From Actinophytocola sp. (GTDB lineage: Bacteria; Actinomycetota; Actinomycetes; Mycobacteriales; Pseudonocardiaceae), in NCBI GenBank assembly GCA_009377475.1, contig WHTY01000043.1, forward strand, positions 1 to 37,801: a stretch of DNA of 37,801 nt, in the 5' to 3' direction. Positions 1 to 8,019 of this stretch are shown here, in pieces. Under the pieces are notes generated by a model. It saw nothing but the letters and a program-made list of their open reading frames with translations, did not search any database and had not been told where the DNA came from. The translations under genes and the position numbers were made by a program. The first letter of the stretch is position 1, and each line of letters begins with the position of its first letter.

Positions 1-1
1 A

Positions 2-892
2 GTATGCAACAATCGCACCTCAGAGATGCCCTTCGATCATGGGGACGGAGCGTCAGATACTCCGTATCCTCCCAGGTCAAAGGGCATTTCTGCTGTCACG
101 ACACACTTCCACAGACAATCCGGGCGGTGGATCCAGGCTGAGGAACCCGACGACGCGCCGTCGTTGCTCGGGCCGGTCACCGACACGCTCGGCGGCCTGA
201 GCGGCGGCGACGCCGGTAGCGAGCCGGACACCGACGGCGGTCCAGATGGCTCCGGCGTTCTCGGCGCGGCGACCACCACGGTCAACCGCATCGCCGACGC
301 GCCAAGGTCTGTGCTCACCAACGTCGCCGACGGTGAGGCTCCAACGCCGGACGTCCCCGTGCGGCCAGACGTCCCCAGCCCAGCCGCGCCCCCAGCGGAT
401 ACCCCGGCCGCGCCGAACGAGCCCAACACGCCCGACGAGCTCGAGAAACCCAACACGCCCGAGAAGCCCGATACGCCGGAAGAGTCGCCGGTTGACACCC
501 CCACTGGGGCACCGGCTCGCCCCGAGACCCCGGCCGGGCCGCCGCCAAACGCCGCCCCCGCGCTGCCCGACGTCAACCAGAGCGGCATCACCGAGCCGGA
601 GCAGCCCGGGTCGGCTCCGGCGCAGCAGCCGATCACCCAGCCGGACACCGCGGAGCCGGACCGCACGGAGTCGCAGCGCCCACGACAAGACGTCCCTGCC
701 TTCATCGACCCGACCAACCCCACCAACGACAACCCTGCTGAGCAGCACAAACCAGCCGCCGAGCGGCCTGCGGACGTCCGGGCGGAGACGGTCTCGCTCC
801 GGCACGTCACGCAGACGCCGTTCGTGCTCGCCATTGCGCTGCTTACCGCAGTTGGCGTATTGACAGTACGCCGTGTAATCACCGTGAAGTAG
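2..892 (+). CDS. Proline-rich surface protein with C-terminal membrane anchor (5' partial)
   Basis: The frame is open to the first base of the window. The first ATG (26) has no ribosome binding site and is not followed by a signal peptide, so the gene probably continues off the left edge. The visible part is mostly a Pro/Thr/Glu-rich, low-complexity region with repeated NTPE/DTPE-like units, typical of a wall-spanning stalk. It ends in a hydrophobic segment (about residues 264-280 from the ATG) followed by a short basic tail (VRRVITVK). This stalk, helix and basic tail layout matches the next two genes on the same strand, although the sequence itself is not clearly homologous to them. Function is unknown. 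No sortase motif is visible. Confidence 0.55.
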   Translation, partial: VCNNRTSEMPFDHGDGASDTPYPPRSKGISAVTTHFHRQSGRWIQAEEPDDAPSLLGPVTDTLGGLSGGDAGSEPDTDGGPDGSGVLGAATTTVNRIADAPRSVLTNVADGEAPTPDVPVRPDVPSPAAPPADTPAAPNEPNTPDELEKPNTPEKPDTPEESPVDTPTGAPARPETPAGPPPNAAPALPDVNQSGITEPEQPGSAPAQQPITQPDTAEPDRTESQRPRQDVPAFIDPTNPTNDNPAEQHKPAAERPADVRAETVSLRHVTQTPFVLAIALLTAVGVLTVRRVITVK

Positions 893-992
893 AAGTTTCC
901 CGAGCTAGCGTCACGAAGTGCACTCAGTCACGTTGTTTTAAACAGTGGGCCATTGCACACTGGGCGACATCGACGAGAGCAAGGTTGGTCAC

Positions 993-1916
993 ATGAGCAA
1001 GCTGAGGCGCAACGTGGCGGCAGGCGCGGCGACGGTGCTTGTCGCATCATCTGCGATGCTCGCGCTTCCCGGGTCGGCGGCGGCCGCCAACCCGATCGTG
1101 GCGGGTAGCTGCGGCCAGACATTGCGAGGCGACGCGGGCTCCCCGCTGTCGATCGACCTCGCCTCCGCGCTGGGCATCTCCGGCGCGCCGACGATCGGCC
1201 TCGGCACCGTCGCGGAAGGCACTCGAACCTACTCGCTCACCAAGTCCGAGCTGGCGGACGCGCTCACCGGCCTGCCGCTCCTCGGTGTTGCGCTGCCGAG
1301 CCTGTGCGAGGTGACCGTCACCGGCGTGACGACCGTGACGGACTCGGCGGAGAAGGTGACCGAGCCCGTTAAGAAAGCCACGGAGCCGGTCACCGGCGCG
1401 GTCGAGGACGCTACGAAACCGGTTACCGATGCGGTGTCCGGTCTCGTCGGCGGCTCGGAGCCGCCGCCAGAGTCCGGCCCCAGCGGCGACGGCGGCTCGC
1501 CCGAGAAGAACGACGGCCCCGGCGACGGCGGCACGCAAAACGAGCGCCAGGGTGGGGTGCCCGGCCCGTCCAGCCCGCCGCTAGAGCCCAGCAACAGCGG
1601 TTTCGGAGCGCCGTACAACAGCGCGTTCTCCCCGATGGGCGCGTTCTCGACCTTCCCGTACCGCAACGCGTCCTTCTCCACCCACGCGCCCGGCCTGCGC
1701 TATGGCTCCGGCTTCAGCGACTACGCGCCGTCGTTCGGCGTGCTCGGTGAGGACGGCGCGAACCGCGACTCGGTCGCCAACGCCGGGAGCGCCGACGCGC
1801 TGCCGCCCGCTGAGGGCAGGGTCGGCGTCCCGATGCTGCTCGCGGTGCTTGCGCTGGCCGCAGCGAGCGCCGGGTTGGTGCGCAGGTGGGTACTTCGGAG
1901 TATCGCTCGCGTCTGA
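993..1916 (+). CDS. Secreted, C-terminally anchored surface protein, paralogue A
   Basis: The chosen start is the ATG (MSKLRR) directly before a signal peptide (basic n-region, VLVASSAMLALPG h-region, AAA cleavage area at about residue 32). The mature N-terminus is a small domain with two cysteines (SCGQ and LCEV), likely a disulfide. Then come TEPV/TKPV-type repeats, a Gly/Pro/Ser-rich linker and a C-terminal helix with the tail LVRRWVLRSIARV. The C-terminal section (RYGSG, NAGSADAL, PMLLAVLALA, LVRRWVLR) is clearly related to the next gene, so the two look like a tandem duplication. No known domain is recognised. An upstream in-frame ATG at 945 is less likely because it would place 16 polar residues before the signal peptide. 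Confidence 0.7.
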   Translation: MSKLRRNVAAGAATVLVASSAMLALPGSAAAANPIVAGSCGQTLRGDAGSPLSIDLASALGISGAPTIGLGTVAEGTRTYSLTKSELADALTGLPLLGVALPSLCEVTVTGVTTVTDSAEKVTEPVKKATEPVTGAVEDATKPVTDAVSGLVGGSEPPPESGPSGDGGSPEKNDGPGDGGTQNERQGGVPGPSSPPLEPSNSGFGAPYNSAFSPMGAFSTFPYRNASFSTHAPGLRYGSGFSDYAPSFGVLGEDGANRDSVANAGSADALPPAEGRVGVPMLLAVLALAAASAGLVRRWVLRSIARV

Positions 1917-2024
1917 TCGCAGGAGTGATTCATAACTCACCGTGACCACGTACGCTGGCGCGGGAGTGTAATCACGCCTGCGGTCACTCGTCCGGGCCGC
2001 GAACGGACTTCAAGGAGACCGATA

Positions 2025-2951
2025 GTGCCCAGCTACCGGTGTACCCGCCGTGCCCTGTCCGTGGCTCTCGTCGGCGGCATCGCCTGCGCCTCGCTGCTCG
2101 GCTTGACGCAACCGGCTTCGGCCACGGTGACGGCGGCCAGTTGCGGCGGCGCCATCGCTGGCAAGGTGGGCGAAGCGGTCACGCTCAAGTCGGAGACCGT
2201 CAAGGAGTACGTCGTCGAGTCCGTGCACGACGGGCCGGAGGCGCCGCTGTTCGGCTGGAAGAACGAGCAGACCCGGATGCGGGAGGCGTTCGAGGACGGC
2301 GCGTTCGAGCCCATCAAGCTGCCGAAGGTGCCCGACGCAGCGTCCACCAAGCTCACCGGCAAGCGGATCGCGACCGCCGTGCTCAACAAGATCGGCAGCG
2401 TTGACGCCGTCGCGGACATCGCCGAGGACAAGGAAAACCGCGAGAAGATCACGGCCGCGATCGCCAAGAACTGCGGCCTCACGGTGAAGGCGACCAACTA
2501 CACGGCGCCGACGTCGGCCCAGCCGCGCACCGGTGGCGGCCAGCAAGGCGACAACCACGGCGACAACAAGGGCCCGGGCCAGGGCCAGCGGCAGACCACG
2601 ACGGCACCGCGCCCGACCGGGGCCGCCGCGCTGCCGCCGTCCGCCCGTTACGGCTCAGGCGAAGCGCGCGCCCCGCAGCGGTACTACAGCCGTGAGGTTC
2701 CGTCCGCCCCGACCGCGACCGGGCGTCCCGGCTCCGGTCTGCCACCGGCAGCCGCGAGCACCGTCGAGCCGCCCGTGCTGCCCGAGGACGGCCAGTCCGA
2801 CGCGAACGTCGACAACGCGGGCAACGCCGAGGCGATCGAGGCGGAGCGGAAGGCGGCGGAGGTCCGGTTACCGCTGCTCCTGGCGGTTGTGGCGCTGGCG
2901 TGCGTCGCGGCGGCCCTTGTGCGGACGTGGGTGTTGCGCAAGGTAAGCTGA
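2025..2951 (+). CDS. Secreted, C-terminally anchored surface protein, paralogue B
   Basis: The GTG start follows an AAGGAGA ribosome binding site. A signal peptide (ALSVALVGGIACASLLGL, cleavage after ASA) precedes a folded domain of about 120 residues bounded by two cysteines (ASCGG and NCGL). After that comes a Gly/Gln/Pro-rich linker and a C-terminal helix (LPLLLAVVALACVAAALV) with the basic tail RTWVLRKVS. The RYGSG, NAGNAEAI and LVRxWVLR elements match paralogue A. The N-terminal domains share only the size and the Cys-Cys layout, which suggests that the stalk and anchor are conserved while the exposed head diverged. It lies just upstream of the rpsF operon. Function is unknown. Confidence 0.72.
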   Translation: MPSYRCTRRALSVALVGGIACASLLGLTQPASATVTAASCGGAIAGKVGEAVTLKSETVKEYVVESVHDGPEAPLFGWKNEQTRMREAFEDGAFEPIKLPKVPDAASTKLTGKRIATAVLNKIGSVDAVADIAEDKENREKITAAIAKNCGLTVKATNYTAPTSAQPRTGGGQQGDNHGDNKGPGQGQRQTTTAPRPTGAAALPPSARYGSGEARAPQRYYSREVPSAPTATGRPGSGLPPAAASTVEPPVLPEDGQSDANVDNAGNAEAIEAERKAAEVRLPLLLAVVALACVAAALVRTWVLRKVS

Positions 2952-3014
2952 CGCACTGACTAACCCTCCTGCCACGGATGGTCCGTGGCCGCTAGCCCAA
3001 AGGAGGTGAGTGGT

Positions 3015-3326
3015 TTGTCACGTCATTACGAGGTCATGTTGATCCTCGATCCCACTCTCGACGAGCGAACCGTCCCCACCACGTTGGAGACGTACCTCAA
3101 CGTGATCAGGGAATCGGGTGGCAGCGTCGAGCAGGTGGACGTCTGGGGCCGTCGCAGGCTCTCCTACGAGATCGCCAAGCACGGCGAGGGCATCTACGCG
3201 GTGCTTGATCTCAACGCGACGCCGGAGGCCGTCAAGGAGATGGACCGGCAGCTTTCGCTCCAGGAGATCGTGCTGCGCACCAAGGTGCTTCGCCGTGAGA
3301 CCAAACGTTCCGTAGCGAAGGTTTGA
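3015..3326 (+). CDS. rpsF: 30S ribosomal protein S6
   Basis: This 103-residue S6 protein binds with S18 on the platform of the small subunit. The family signature [10 protein letters not shown] is at the N-terminus, and [18 protein letters not shown] is in the central strand region. The TTG start at 3015 lies 8 bases after a near-perfect Shine-Dalgarno (AAAGGAGGTGAG, 2998-3009) and gives the usual family N-terminus. A GTG at 2985 would add ten residues from within that site and is rejected. It is the first gene of the conserved rpsF-ssb-rpsR-rplI cluster, with 11 bases to ssb. Confidence 0.97.
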   Translation: MSRHYEVMLILDPTLDERTVPTTLETYLNVIRESGGSVEQVDVWGRRRLSYEIAKHGEGIYAVLDLNATPEAVKEMDRQLSLQEIVLRTKVLRRETKRSVAKV

Positions 3327-3337
3327 GGTGATTCACC

Positions 3338-3844
3338 ATGGCTGGTGACACCATCATCACTGTCGTCGGCAACCTGACCGCCGACCCCGAGCTGCGCTTC
3401 ACGCCGTCCGGCGCCGCCGTCGCGAACTTCACGGTCGCGTCGACGCCGCGCATCTTCGACCGCCAGTCCGGTGAGTGGAAGGACGGCGAGGCGCTGTTCC
3501 TGCGCTGCAACATCTGGCGGCAGGCGGCGGAGAATGTCGCCGAGTCGCTGTCGCGGGGCACCCGCGTGATCGTGCAGGGCAGGCTCAAGCAGCGCTCCTT
3601 CGAGACGAAGGAAGGCGAGAAGCGCACCGTCGTCGAGCTCGAGGCCGACGAAGTAGGCCCAGCGCTGCGCTACGCCACCGCGAAGGTGAACAAGGTGAGC
3701 CGCGGTGGCGGCGGCTTCGGCGGCAACTCCGGCGGCGGCAACTCCGGCGGTGGCGGATCCGCGCCGCCCGCTGACGACCCGTGGGGCTCCGCGCCCGCCG
3801 CGGGCGGTCAGGGCGGTGGCTTCTCCGACGAGCCGCCGTTCTAG
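3338..3844 (+). CDS. ssb: Single-stranded DNA-binding protein
   Basis: This is a 168-residue SSB. An OB-fold occupies about residues 1-115 ([57 protein letters not shown]). A Gly/Ser-rich linker follows, and the protein ends with the acidic tip DEPPF that recruits partner proteins. It protects single-stranded DNA in replication, repair and recombination. It is cotranscribed with the S6, S18 and L9 genes, as in mycobacteria. Confidence 0.97.
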   Translation: MAGDTIITVVGNLTADPELRFTPSGAAVANFTVASTPRIFDRQSGEWKDGEALFLRCNIWRQAAENVAESLSRGTRVIVQGRLKQRSFETKEGEKRTVVELEADEVGPALRYATAKVNKVSRGGGGFGGNSGGGNSGGGGSAPPADDPWGSAPAAGGQGGGFSDEPPF

Positions 3845-3901
3845 GCCAACGCCGACGACATCTGACCCGGAACGTTTCAGACATAACCCAGGAGAATTAC
3901 C

Positions 3902-4150
3902 GTGGCCAAGCCACCCATTCGCAAGCCGAAGAAGAAGGTCTGCGTGTTCTGCAAGGCGGAGAAGAAGGGCCGTCCAGAGCAGATCGACTACAAGGACACC
4001 GCGCTGCTGCGCAAGTACATCTCCGACCGCGGCAAGATCCGCGCTCGCCGGGTGACGGGCAACTGCAGCCAGCACCAGCGTGACGTCGCCACCGCGGTCA
4101 AGAACTCGCGTGAGATGGCGTTGCTCCCCTACACCTCGACCGCGCGCTGA
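3902..4150 (+). CDS. rpsR: 30S ribosomal protein S18 (zinc-ribbon C+ form)
   Basis: This is an 82-residue S18, starting at a GTG preceded by CAGGAGAA. It carries CVFC near the N-terminus and a third Cys in NCSQHQ, which marks the zinc-binding C+ paralogue. Actinobacteria often keep a cysteine-free C- copy elsewhere under Zur control for zinc limitation; this operon copy is the zinc-replete form. The [19 protein letters not shown] and [26 protein letters not shown] segments are typical of the family. It pairs with S6 on the 30S platform. Confidence 0.97.
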   Translation: MAKPPIRKPKKKVCVFCKAEKKGRPEQIDYKDTALLRKYISDRGKIRARRVTGNCSQHQRDVATAVKNSREMALLPYTSTAR

Positions 4151-4167
4151 GTAGAAGGAGGAACGTC

Positions 4168-4626
4168 ATGGCAAAGATCATCCTGACTGCCGATGTGGCG
4201 AACCTCGGCGGTCCCGGGGACATCGTCGAGGTCAAGGACGGCTACGCGCGCAACTACCTGTACCCGCGCGGGCTCGCGATGCAGGCGACCAAGGGCGCCG
4301 AGAAGAACATCGCGACGATCCGCCGTTCGCAGGAGACCCGCCGGATCCGGGACCTCGACCACGCCAAAGAGGTCAAGGCCACGCTGGAGAACATGGCGGA
4401 CGTCGAGCTGCCAGCGAAGGCGTCCGAGAACTCGAAGAAGCTGTTCGGTTCGGTCACGGCTGCCGACGTCGTCGCTGCCGTGAAGGCGGCCGGTGGCCCG
4501 GCGCTCGACAAGCGCAACGTCGAGCTCGGCACCCACATCAAGCGGCTCGGCAAGCACTCGGTCTCGGTGCGGCTGCACCCCGACGTCACCGCAGACTTCC
4601 GCGTCGACGTCGTCGCTCGCTCCTGA
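4168..4626 (+). CDS. rplI: 50S ribosomal protein L9
   Basis: This 152-residue L9 has an N-terminal rRNA-binding domain ([37 protein letters not shown]), a long connecting helix (residues about 40-75) and a C-terminal domain starting near [10 protein letters not shown]. The start follows AGAAGGAGG. It is the last gene of the rpsF operon and is followed by a strong hairpin at 4667-4707. Confidence 0.97.
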   Translation: MAKIILTADVANLGGPGDIVEVKDGYARNYLYPRGLAMQATKGAEKNIATIRRSQETRRIRDLDHAKEVKATLENMADVELPAKASENSKKLFGSVTAADVVAAVKAAGGPALDKRNVELGTHIKRLGKHSVSVRLHPDVTADFRVDVVARS

Positions 4627-4666
4627 CCGCGCTGACCGTCTGCTGACCCGCGTCAGCCACAGCGAA

Positions 4667-4707
4667 CACTCGGCCTCCGCTCCCACTTTCGGAGCGGGGG
4701 TCGAGTG
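4667..4707 (+). terminator. Terminator after rplI
   Basis: A 17-bp stem (4667-4683 with 4691-4707, two mismatched or wobble positions) and a 7-base loop start 40 bases after the rplI stop codon. There is no clear T-run, as is common in high-GC actinobacteria. Confidence 0.7.
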
Positions 4708-4801
4708 CTGTCTGGGGTCCCGGTGGATCTGTGCGCACCCGGCTGGCACGACACGCCGAAGAACGAGTTTTTCGCGACACGCCGAGGAAGTTCTCCCGAC
4801 C

Positions 4802-4963
4802 TTGTCCACAGGTTGTACACAAGGCTTGACCTGTGGTTTTTCACAACCGTGTGATGGTTGTCCCCAGGTTATCCCCAGTAGAAAGGTTGCCTGTGGTTGA
4901 ACGCCGGGAGTCGTCCCCAGGAACTGCACAGGACCGCGCGGATCCATCCCCAATCCATCCCCA
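4802..4963 (+). promoter_or_regulatory. Cluster of DnaA-box-like 9-mers
   Basis: Seven related 9-mers lie on the plus strand: TTGTCCACA (4802), TTGTACACA (4813), TTGTCCCCA (4858), TTATCCCCA (4869), TCGTCCCCA (4911) and CCATCCCCA twice (4944, 4955). Three pairs have starts exactly 11 bp apart, so they face the same side of the helix. Two CCTGTGG motifs (4830, 4890) read as the opposite orientation of CCACAGG. The closest ones differ by one base from the classical TTATCCACA box. dnaA and dnaN are absent from the window, so this is not claimed to be oriC. It may be a DnaA-binding control region for dnaB. Confidence 0.5.
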
Positions 4964-5118
4964 AGCCGTTTTGCTTCTCCTCGCGGGGGCGGTCTAGCGT
5001 CCCGTGAGCCAAGTGGTGCCGGTGGCGTCGTTGACGTCTTTGGCCTCGTTCCGAGGCCGCGATTCACGAAACGCGTGCGTGTCGGTCCGGCTCGGCGTAG
5101 CATCCGGAGGTACCATAG
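4964..5118. other. Non-coding stretch before dnaB
   Basis: No gene is supported here. A small perfect hairpin (GGCCTCG, 3-base loop, CGAGGCC; 5042-5058) is the only structure seen between the DnaA-box-like cluster and the SOS-like palindrome. Confidence 0.4.
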
Positions 5119-5134
5119 TCGAACATCTATTCGA
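5119..5134 (+). promoter_or_regulatory. Putative LexA (SOS) box upstream of dnaB
   Basis: TCGAACATCTATTCGA has the form TCGAAC-N4-rTTCGA and differs at one base from the actinobacterial SOS consensus TCGAAC-N4-GTTCGA. It lies 49 bases before the chosen dnaB start, in promoter position. Confidence 0.55.
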
Positions 5135-5182
5135 CCTACGGCTGACAGTTTAGATGTGACCCAGGAGGGGGTGTTCGGCCCG

Positions 5183-7825
5183 GTGGCGCTCACCGACGAT
5201 CGCGGTCCCGCGTTCGCCACAGACTCGCCGGAATCCGGCGGGAGTAGCGGGTTCGACCGGCAGCCACCGCAGGACGTCACGGCGGAGCAGTCCGTGCTGG
5301 GCGGCATGCTGCTGTCCAAGGACGCGATCGCCGACGTGATCGAGGTGGTGCGGCCCGGCGACTTCTACCGGCCGGCACATCAGGCCGTCTACGACTGCGT
5401 CCTCGATCTGTACGGGCGTGGCGAGCCTGCCGACCCGATCACGGTGTCGGCCGAGCTGGAGCGGCGCGGCGAGCTGGGCAGGGTCGGTGGCGCGCCGTAT
5501 CTGCATACGCTGATCGCGACGGTGCCGACGGCCGCGAACGCGGGCTACTACGCGGAGATCGTCGCGGAGAAGGCGATTCTGCGCAGGCTGGTCGAGGCTG
5601 GCACGCGGATCGTGCAGTACGGCTACGGTGCCGCCGACTCGTCCGGTGCCGCCGTCGATGAGGTCGTTGACCGCGCGCAGGCGGCGATCTACGAGGTCAC
5701 CGAGCGCCGCGCGAGTGAGGACTACGTCGCGCTGGAGGAACTGCTCCAGCCGACGATGGACGAGATCGACGCCATCGCGTCGAATGGCGGCACGGCGGAG
5801 GGGGTGCCGACCGGATTCGCCGACCTTGACGAGGTCACCAACGGTCTGCACGCAGGTCAGATGGTCATCGTGGCGGCGCGACCTGGTATCGGGAAGGCAC
5901 TTGCACTCGATACTCCGCTGCCTACGCCGAGTGGCTGGACCACGATGGGCGAGGTCGCCGTCGGTGACGAACTCCTTGGCGCGGATGGCCTTTCGACGCG
6001 TGTGGTGGCGGCGACCGATGTCATTCGGGATCGCCCGTGCTACGAGGTCGAGTTCTCGGACGGCACCCTGATCGTCGCGGACGGGCAGCATCAATGGCTG
6101 ACCGAGACGCGGGCGTCGCGGCGAAGCGCGCAGCAGGCGCGTACCGGTTACAACCGGTACAAAAACCAGCGCACGTTCGCGGAGGTGCGCACGACCGAGG
6201 ACATCCGCGCGACGCTGCGCTGCGAGACCGCCGATCGTCGCCTCAACCACTCGGTGACGAACTGCCAAGCGCTTGAGCTGCCAGAACAAGACCTGCCGTT
6301 GCCGCCTTACGTCGTGGGTGTGTGGCTCGGCGATGGGCATTCGTCCGGTGCCCGGTTCACTACGGCTGACCCGGAAATCGGGATGCACATCGAGGCCGAT
6401 GGCATCGATGTCGTCGAACATGGCGACCTGAACTACGGCTTGCGTCTTCCCGAACCGGACCCGATCGAGGAACGCGTGTGCGTCGTGTGTGGGGCCAGCT
6501 TCGTGCCGAAGACCAGTCAGGTTCGTACCTGCGGCCAGTCGTGTGGCGGCAAGGCCCGGTTCGTATCCGATCCGGTGCCCGCGCCGACCTGCGCTGACTG
6601 CGGCCGCCCCTCCACTGGTCTGCGGCTCTGCCAGGAATGCCGTAACGACCGCGGAACGGTGCAGGCCCGGCTCCGGTCGATGGGCGTATTGGGCAATAAG
6701 CACATCCCCCAGCAGTACCTGCGCAGTTCAGAGGCGCAGCGTCGGGCGCTGCTTGCCGGCTTGCTCGACACTGATGGCACTGTCAACAAAACCGGCGCGG
6801 TGCAGTTCATCGTGACCAACCAACGTCTTGCGGAGGATGTCCGCGAGCTGATCGTCAGCCTTGGTTACCGCTGTGGACTAGCGACGAAGCACGTCAACGG
6901 CAGGTCGGAGAGCTCATCGACCGCGTACATCCTGACTTTCACGACTGTCGACACGGTTTTCCGCCTGGAGCGCAAACGTTTGGCGCACAAAGAGCGCAGG
7001 CGGGCGCTTAACACCACGAGGACCGGTTCGCGGTTCATTGTGGACGTTCGGTCGATCCCCAGCGTGCCGGTTCGCTGTGTTGAGGTGTCGAATGGTGATC
7101 ACCTGTACCTCGCAGGACGGTCGATGGTCCCGACGCACAACTCGACGCTGGGGATGGATTTTGTCCGTTCTTGTTCTATTAAGCACGGTATGTCCAGTGT
7201 CATCTTCTCGCTGGAGATGAGCCGCACCGAGATCGTGATGCGCCTGCTGTCGGCGGAGGCGAAGATCCGGCTGCAGGACATGCGCGGTGGGCGCATGACC
7301 GACGACGACTGGACGCGCCTGGCGCGGCGGATGAGCGAGATCAGCGAGGCGCCGCTGTTCATCGACGACTCGCCGAACATGACGATGATGGAGATCCGCG
7401 CGAAGGCGCGGCGGCTCAAGCAGCGCCATGACCTGCAGCTCATCGTCGTCGACTACATGCAGCTGATGACGTCCGGCAAGAAGGTCGAGTCGCGGCAGCA
7501 AGAGGTGTCGGAGTTCTCCCGTCAGCTCAAGCTGCTCGCCAAGGAGCTTGAGGTGCCGCTGGTCGCGATCAGCCAGCTGAACCGTGGTCCCGAGCAGCGC
7601 ACGGACAAGCGGCCGATGCTGTCCGACCTGCGTGAGTCCGGTTCGCTGGAGCAGGACGCCGACATCGTGCTGCTGATCAACCGGCCGGACGCGTCCGAGC
7701 GCGACGACCCGCGTGCCGGTGAGGCGGACTTGATACTGGCCAAGCACCGTGCCGGTCCGACCAGCACCGTCACCGTGGCGCACCAGCTGCACTACAGCCG
7801 GTTCGCCGATCTCGCACAGGCATAG
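5183..7825 (+). CDS. dnaB: Replicative DNA helicase DnaB, intein-containing precursor
   Basis: The precursor has 880 residues; removing the 415-residue intein leaves a normal 465-residue DnaB hexameric helicase. The N-terminal domain begins at QPPQDVTAEQSVLGGMLLSKDAI. The RecA-like domain has its P-loop ARPGIGK/ST split by the intein between Lys238 and the Ser, then Walker B (LQLIVVDYMQLM), the SQLNRG loop and the RESGSLEQDADIVLLINR segment. Splicing is therefore needed for an ATP-binding helicase. The GTG at 5183 fits the family N-terminus (VALTDD) and lies 12 bases after AGGAGGGG; the in-frame ATG at 5075 would add 36 unrelated residues. It follows rplI as in other actinobacteria. A LexA-like box and DnaA-box-like motifs lie upstream. 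Confidence 0.95.
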   Translation: MALTDDRGPAFATDSPESGGSSGFDRQPPQDVTAEQSVLGGMLLSKDAIADVIEVVRPGDFYRPAHQAVYDCVLDLYGRGEPADPITVSAELERRGELGRVGGAPYLHTLIATVPTAANAGYYAEIVAEKAILRRLVEAGTRIVQYGYGAADSSGAAVDEVVDRAQAAIYEVTERRASEDYVALEELLQPTMDEIDAIASNGGTAEGVPTGFADLDEVTNGLHAGQMVIVAARPGIGKALALDTPLPTPSGWTTMGEVAVGDELLGADGLSTRVVAATDVIRDRPCYEVEFSDGTLIVADGQHQWLTETRASRRSAQQARTGYNRYKNQRTFAEVRTTEDIRATLRCETADRRLNHSVTNCQALELPEQDLPLPPYVVGVWLGDGHSSGARFTTADPEIGMHIEADGIDVVEHGDLNYGLRLPEPDPIEERVCVVCGASFVPKTSQVRTCGQSCGGKARFVSDPVPAPTCADCGRPSTGLRLCQECRNDRGTVQARLRSMGVLGNKHIPQQYLRSSEAQRRALLAGLLDTDGTVNKTGAVQFIVTNQRLAEDVRELIVSLGYRCGLATKHVNGRSESSSTAYILTFTTVDTVFRLERKRLAHKERRRALNTTRTGSRFIVDVRSIPSVPVRCVEVSNGDHLYLAGRSMVPTHNSTLGMDFVRSCSIKHGMSSVIFSLEMSRTEIVMRLLSAEAKIRLQDMRGGRMTDDDWTRLARRMSEISEAPLFIDDSPNMTMMEIRAKARRLKQRHDLQLIVVDYMQLMTSGKKVESRQQEVSEFSRQLKLLAKELEVPLVAISQLNRGPEQRTDKRPMLSDLRESGSLEQDADIVLLINRPDASERDDPRAGEADLILAKHRAGPTSTVTVAHQLHYSRFADLAQA
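5897..7141 (+). mobile_element. Class 3 intein with LAGLIDADG homing endonuclease, in the DnaB P-loop
   Basis: The intein has 415 residues. It starts with Ala1 (ALALDTPLPTPSGW) after GIGK and ends in THN before Ser+1. It lacks Cys/Ser1 and shows the W-C-T signature of class 3 inteins: Trp67 after block-B His65 (DGQHQW), Cys394 in block F (VRCVEV) and Thr413 in block G (PTHN). By family knowledge Cys394 attacks the N-terminal junction directly. The endonuclease motifs are VVGVWLGDG (139-147) and LLAGLLDTDG (285-294), both with their Asp residues, so the domain looks intact. Two Cys4 clusters lie between them (195/198/212/216 and 232/235/245/248). The reading frame is uninterrupted, so it is probably active in splicing. 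Confidence 0.92.
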
Positions 7826-7933
7826 GGGGCCGGTGACGTCGGGGCGTCGCGGCTACGGGGTTCGGAATGCCTGCGCGCTATCTCTGACCCCCGCCCGCGC
7901 ATCGCCCCGGCTGCCACGTGCGCACGGACCCGG

Positions 7934-8011
7934 CTTCGCCAGGCAAATTGCTCTGAGAAACGGACAGTAGGCCACCAACGCGGCGGGAATCCCGCAATAT
8001 GCCTGGCGAAG
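7934..8011 (+). repeat. 78-bp palindromic element, copy 1
   Basis: An 18-bp terminal inverted repeat (CTTCGCCAGGCAAATTGC at the left; 17 of 18 positions pair with the right end) flanks a 42-base interior containing GAGAA-N3-GACA and GGCG. It lies between the convergent 3' ends of dnaB and the gene at 8020. No target-site duplication is visible. Confidence 0.85.
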
Positions 8012-8019
8012 ACGAGACC

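Noticed and set aside
4802..4963. Calling the DnaA-box cluster oriC
   Set aside because: dnaA and dnaN are not here and no AT-rich unwinding region is seen; actinobacterial origins lie between dnaA and dnaN.
5031..5058. TTGACG as the dnaB -35 box
   Set aside because: No acceptable -10 hexamer lies 16-19 bases downstream.
4129..5319. Long minus-strand open frame across rplI and the dnaB leader
   Set aside because: It is antisense to rplI and runs through the regulatory gap; the composition is that of a GC-biased shadow frame with no recognisable protein.
5150..6703. 517-codon minus-strand frame opposite dnaB
   Set aside because: It mirrors the codon bias of dnaB and its intein and shows no protein family features.
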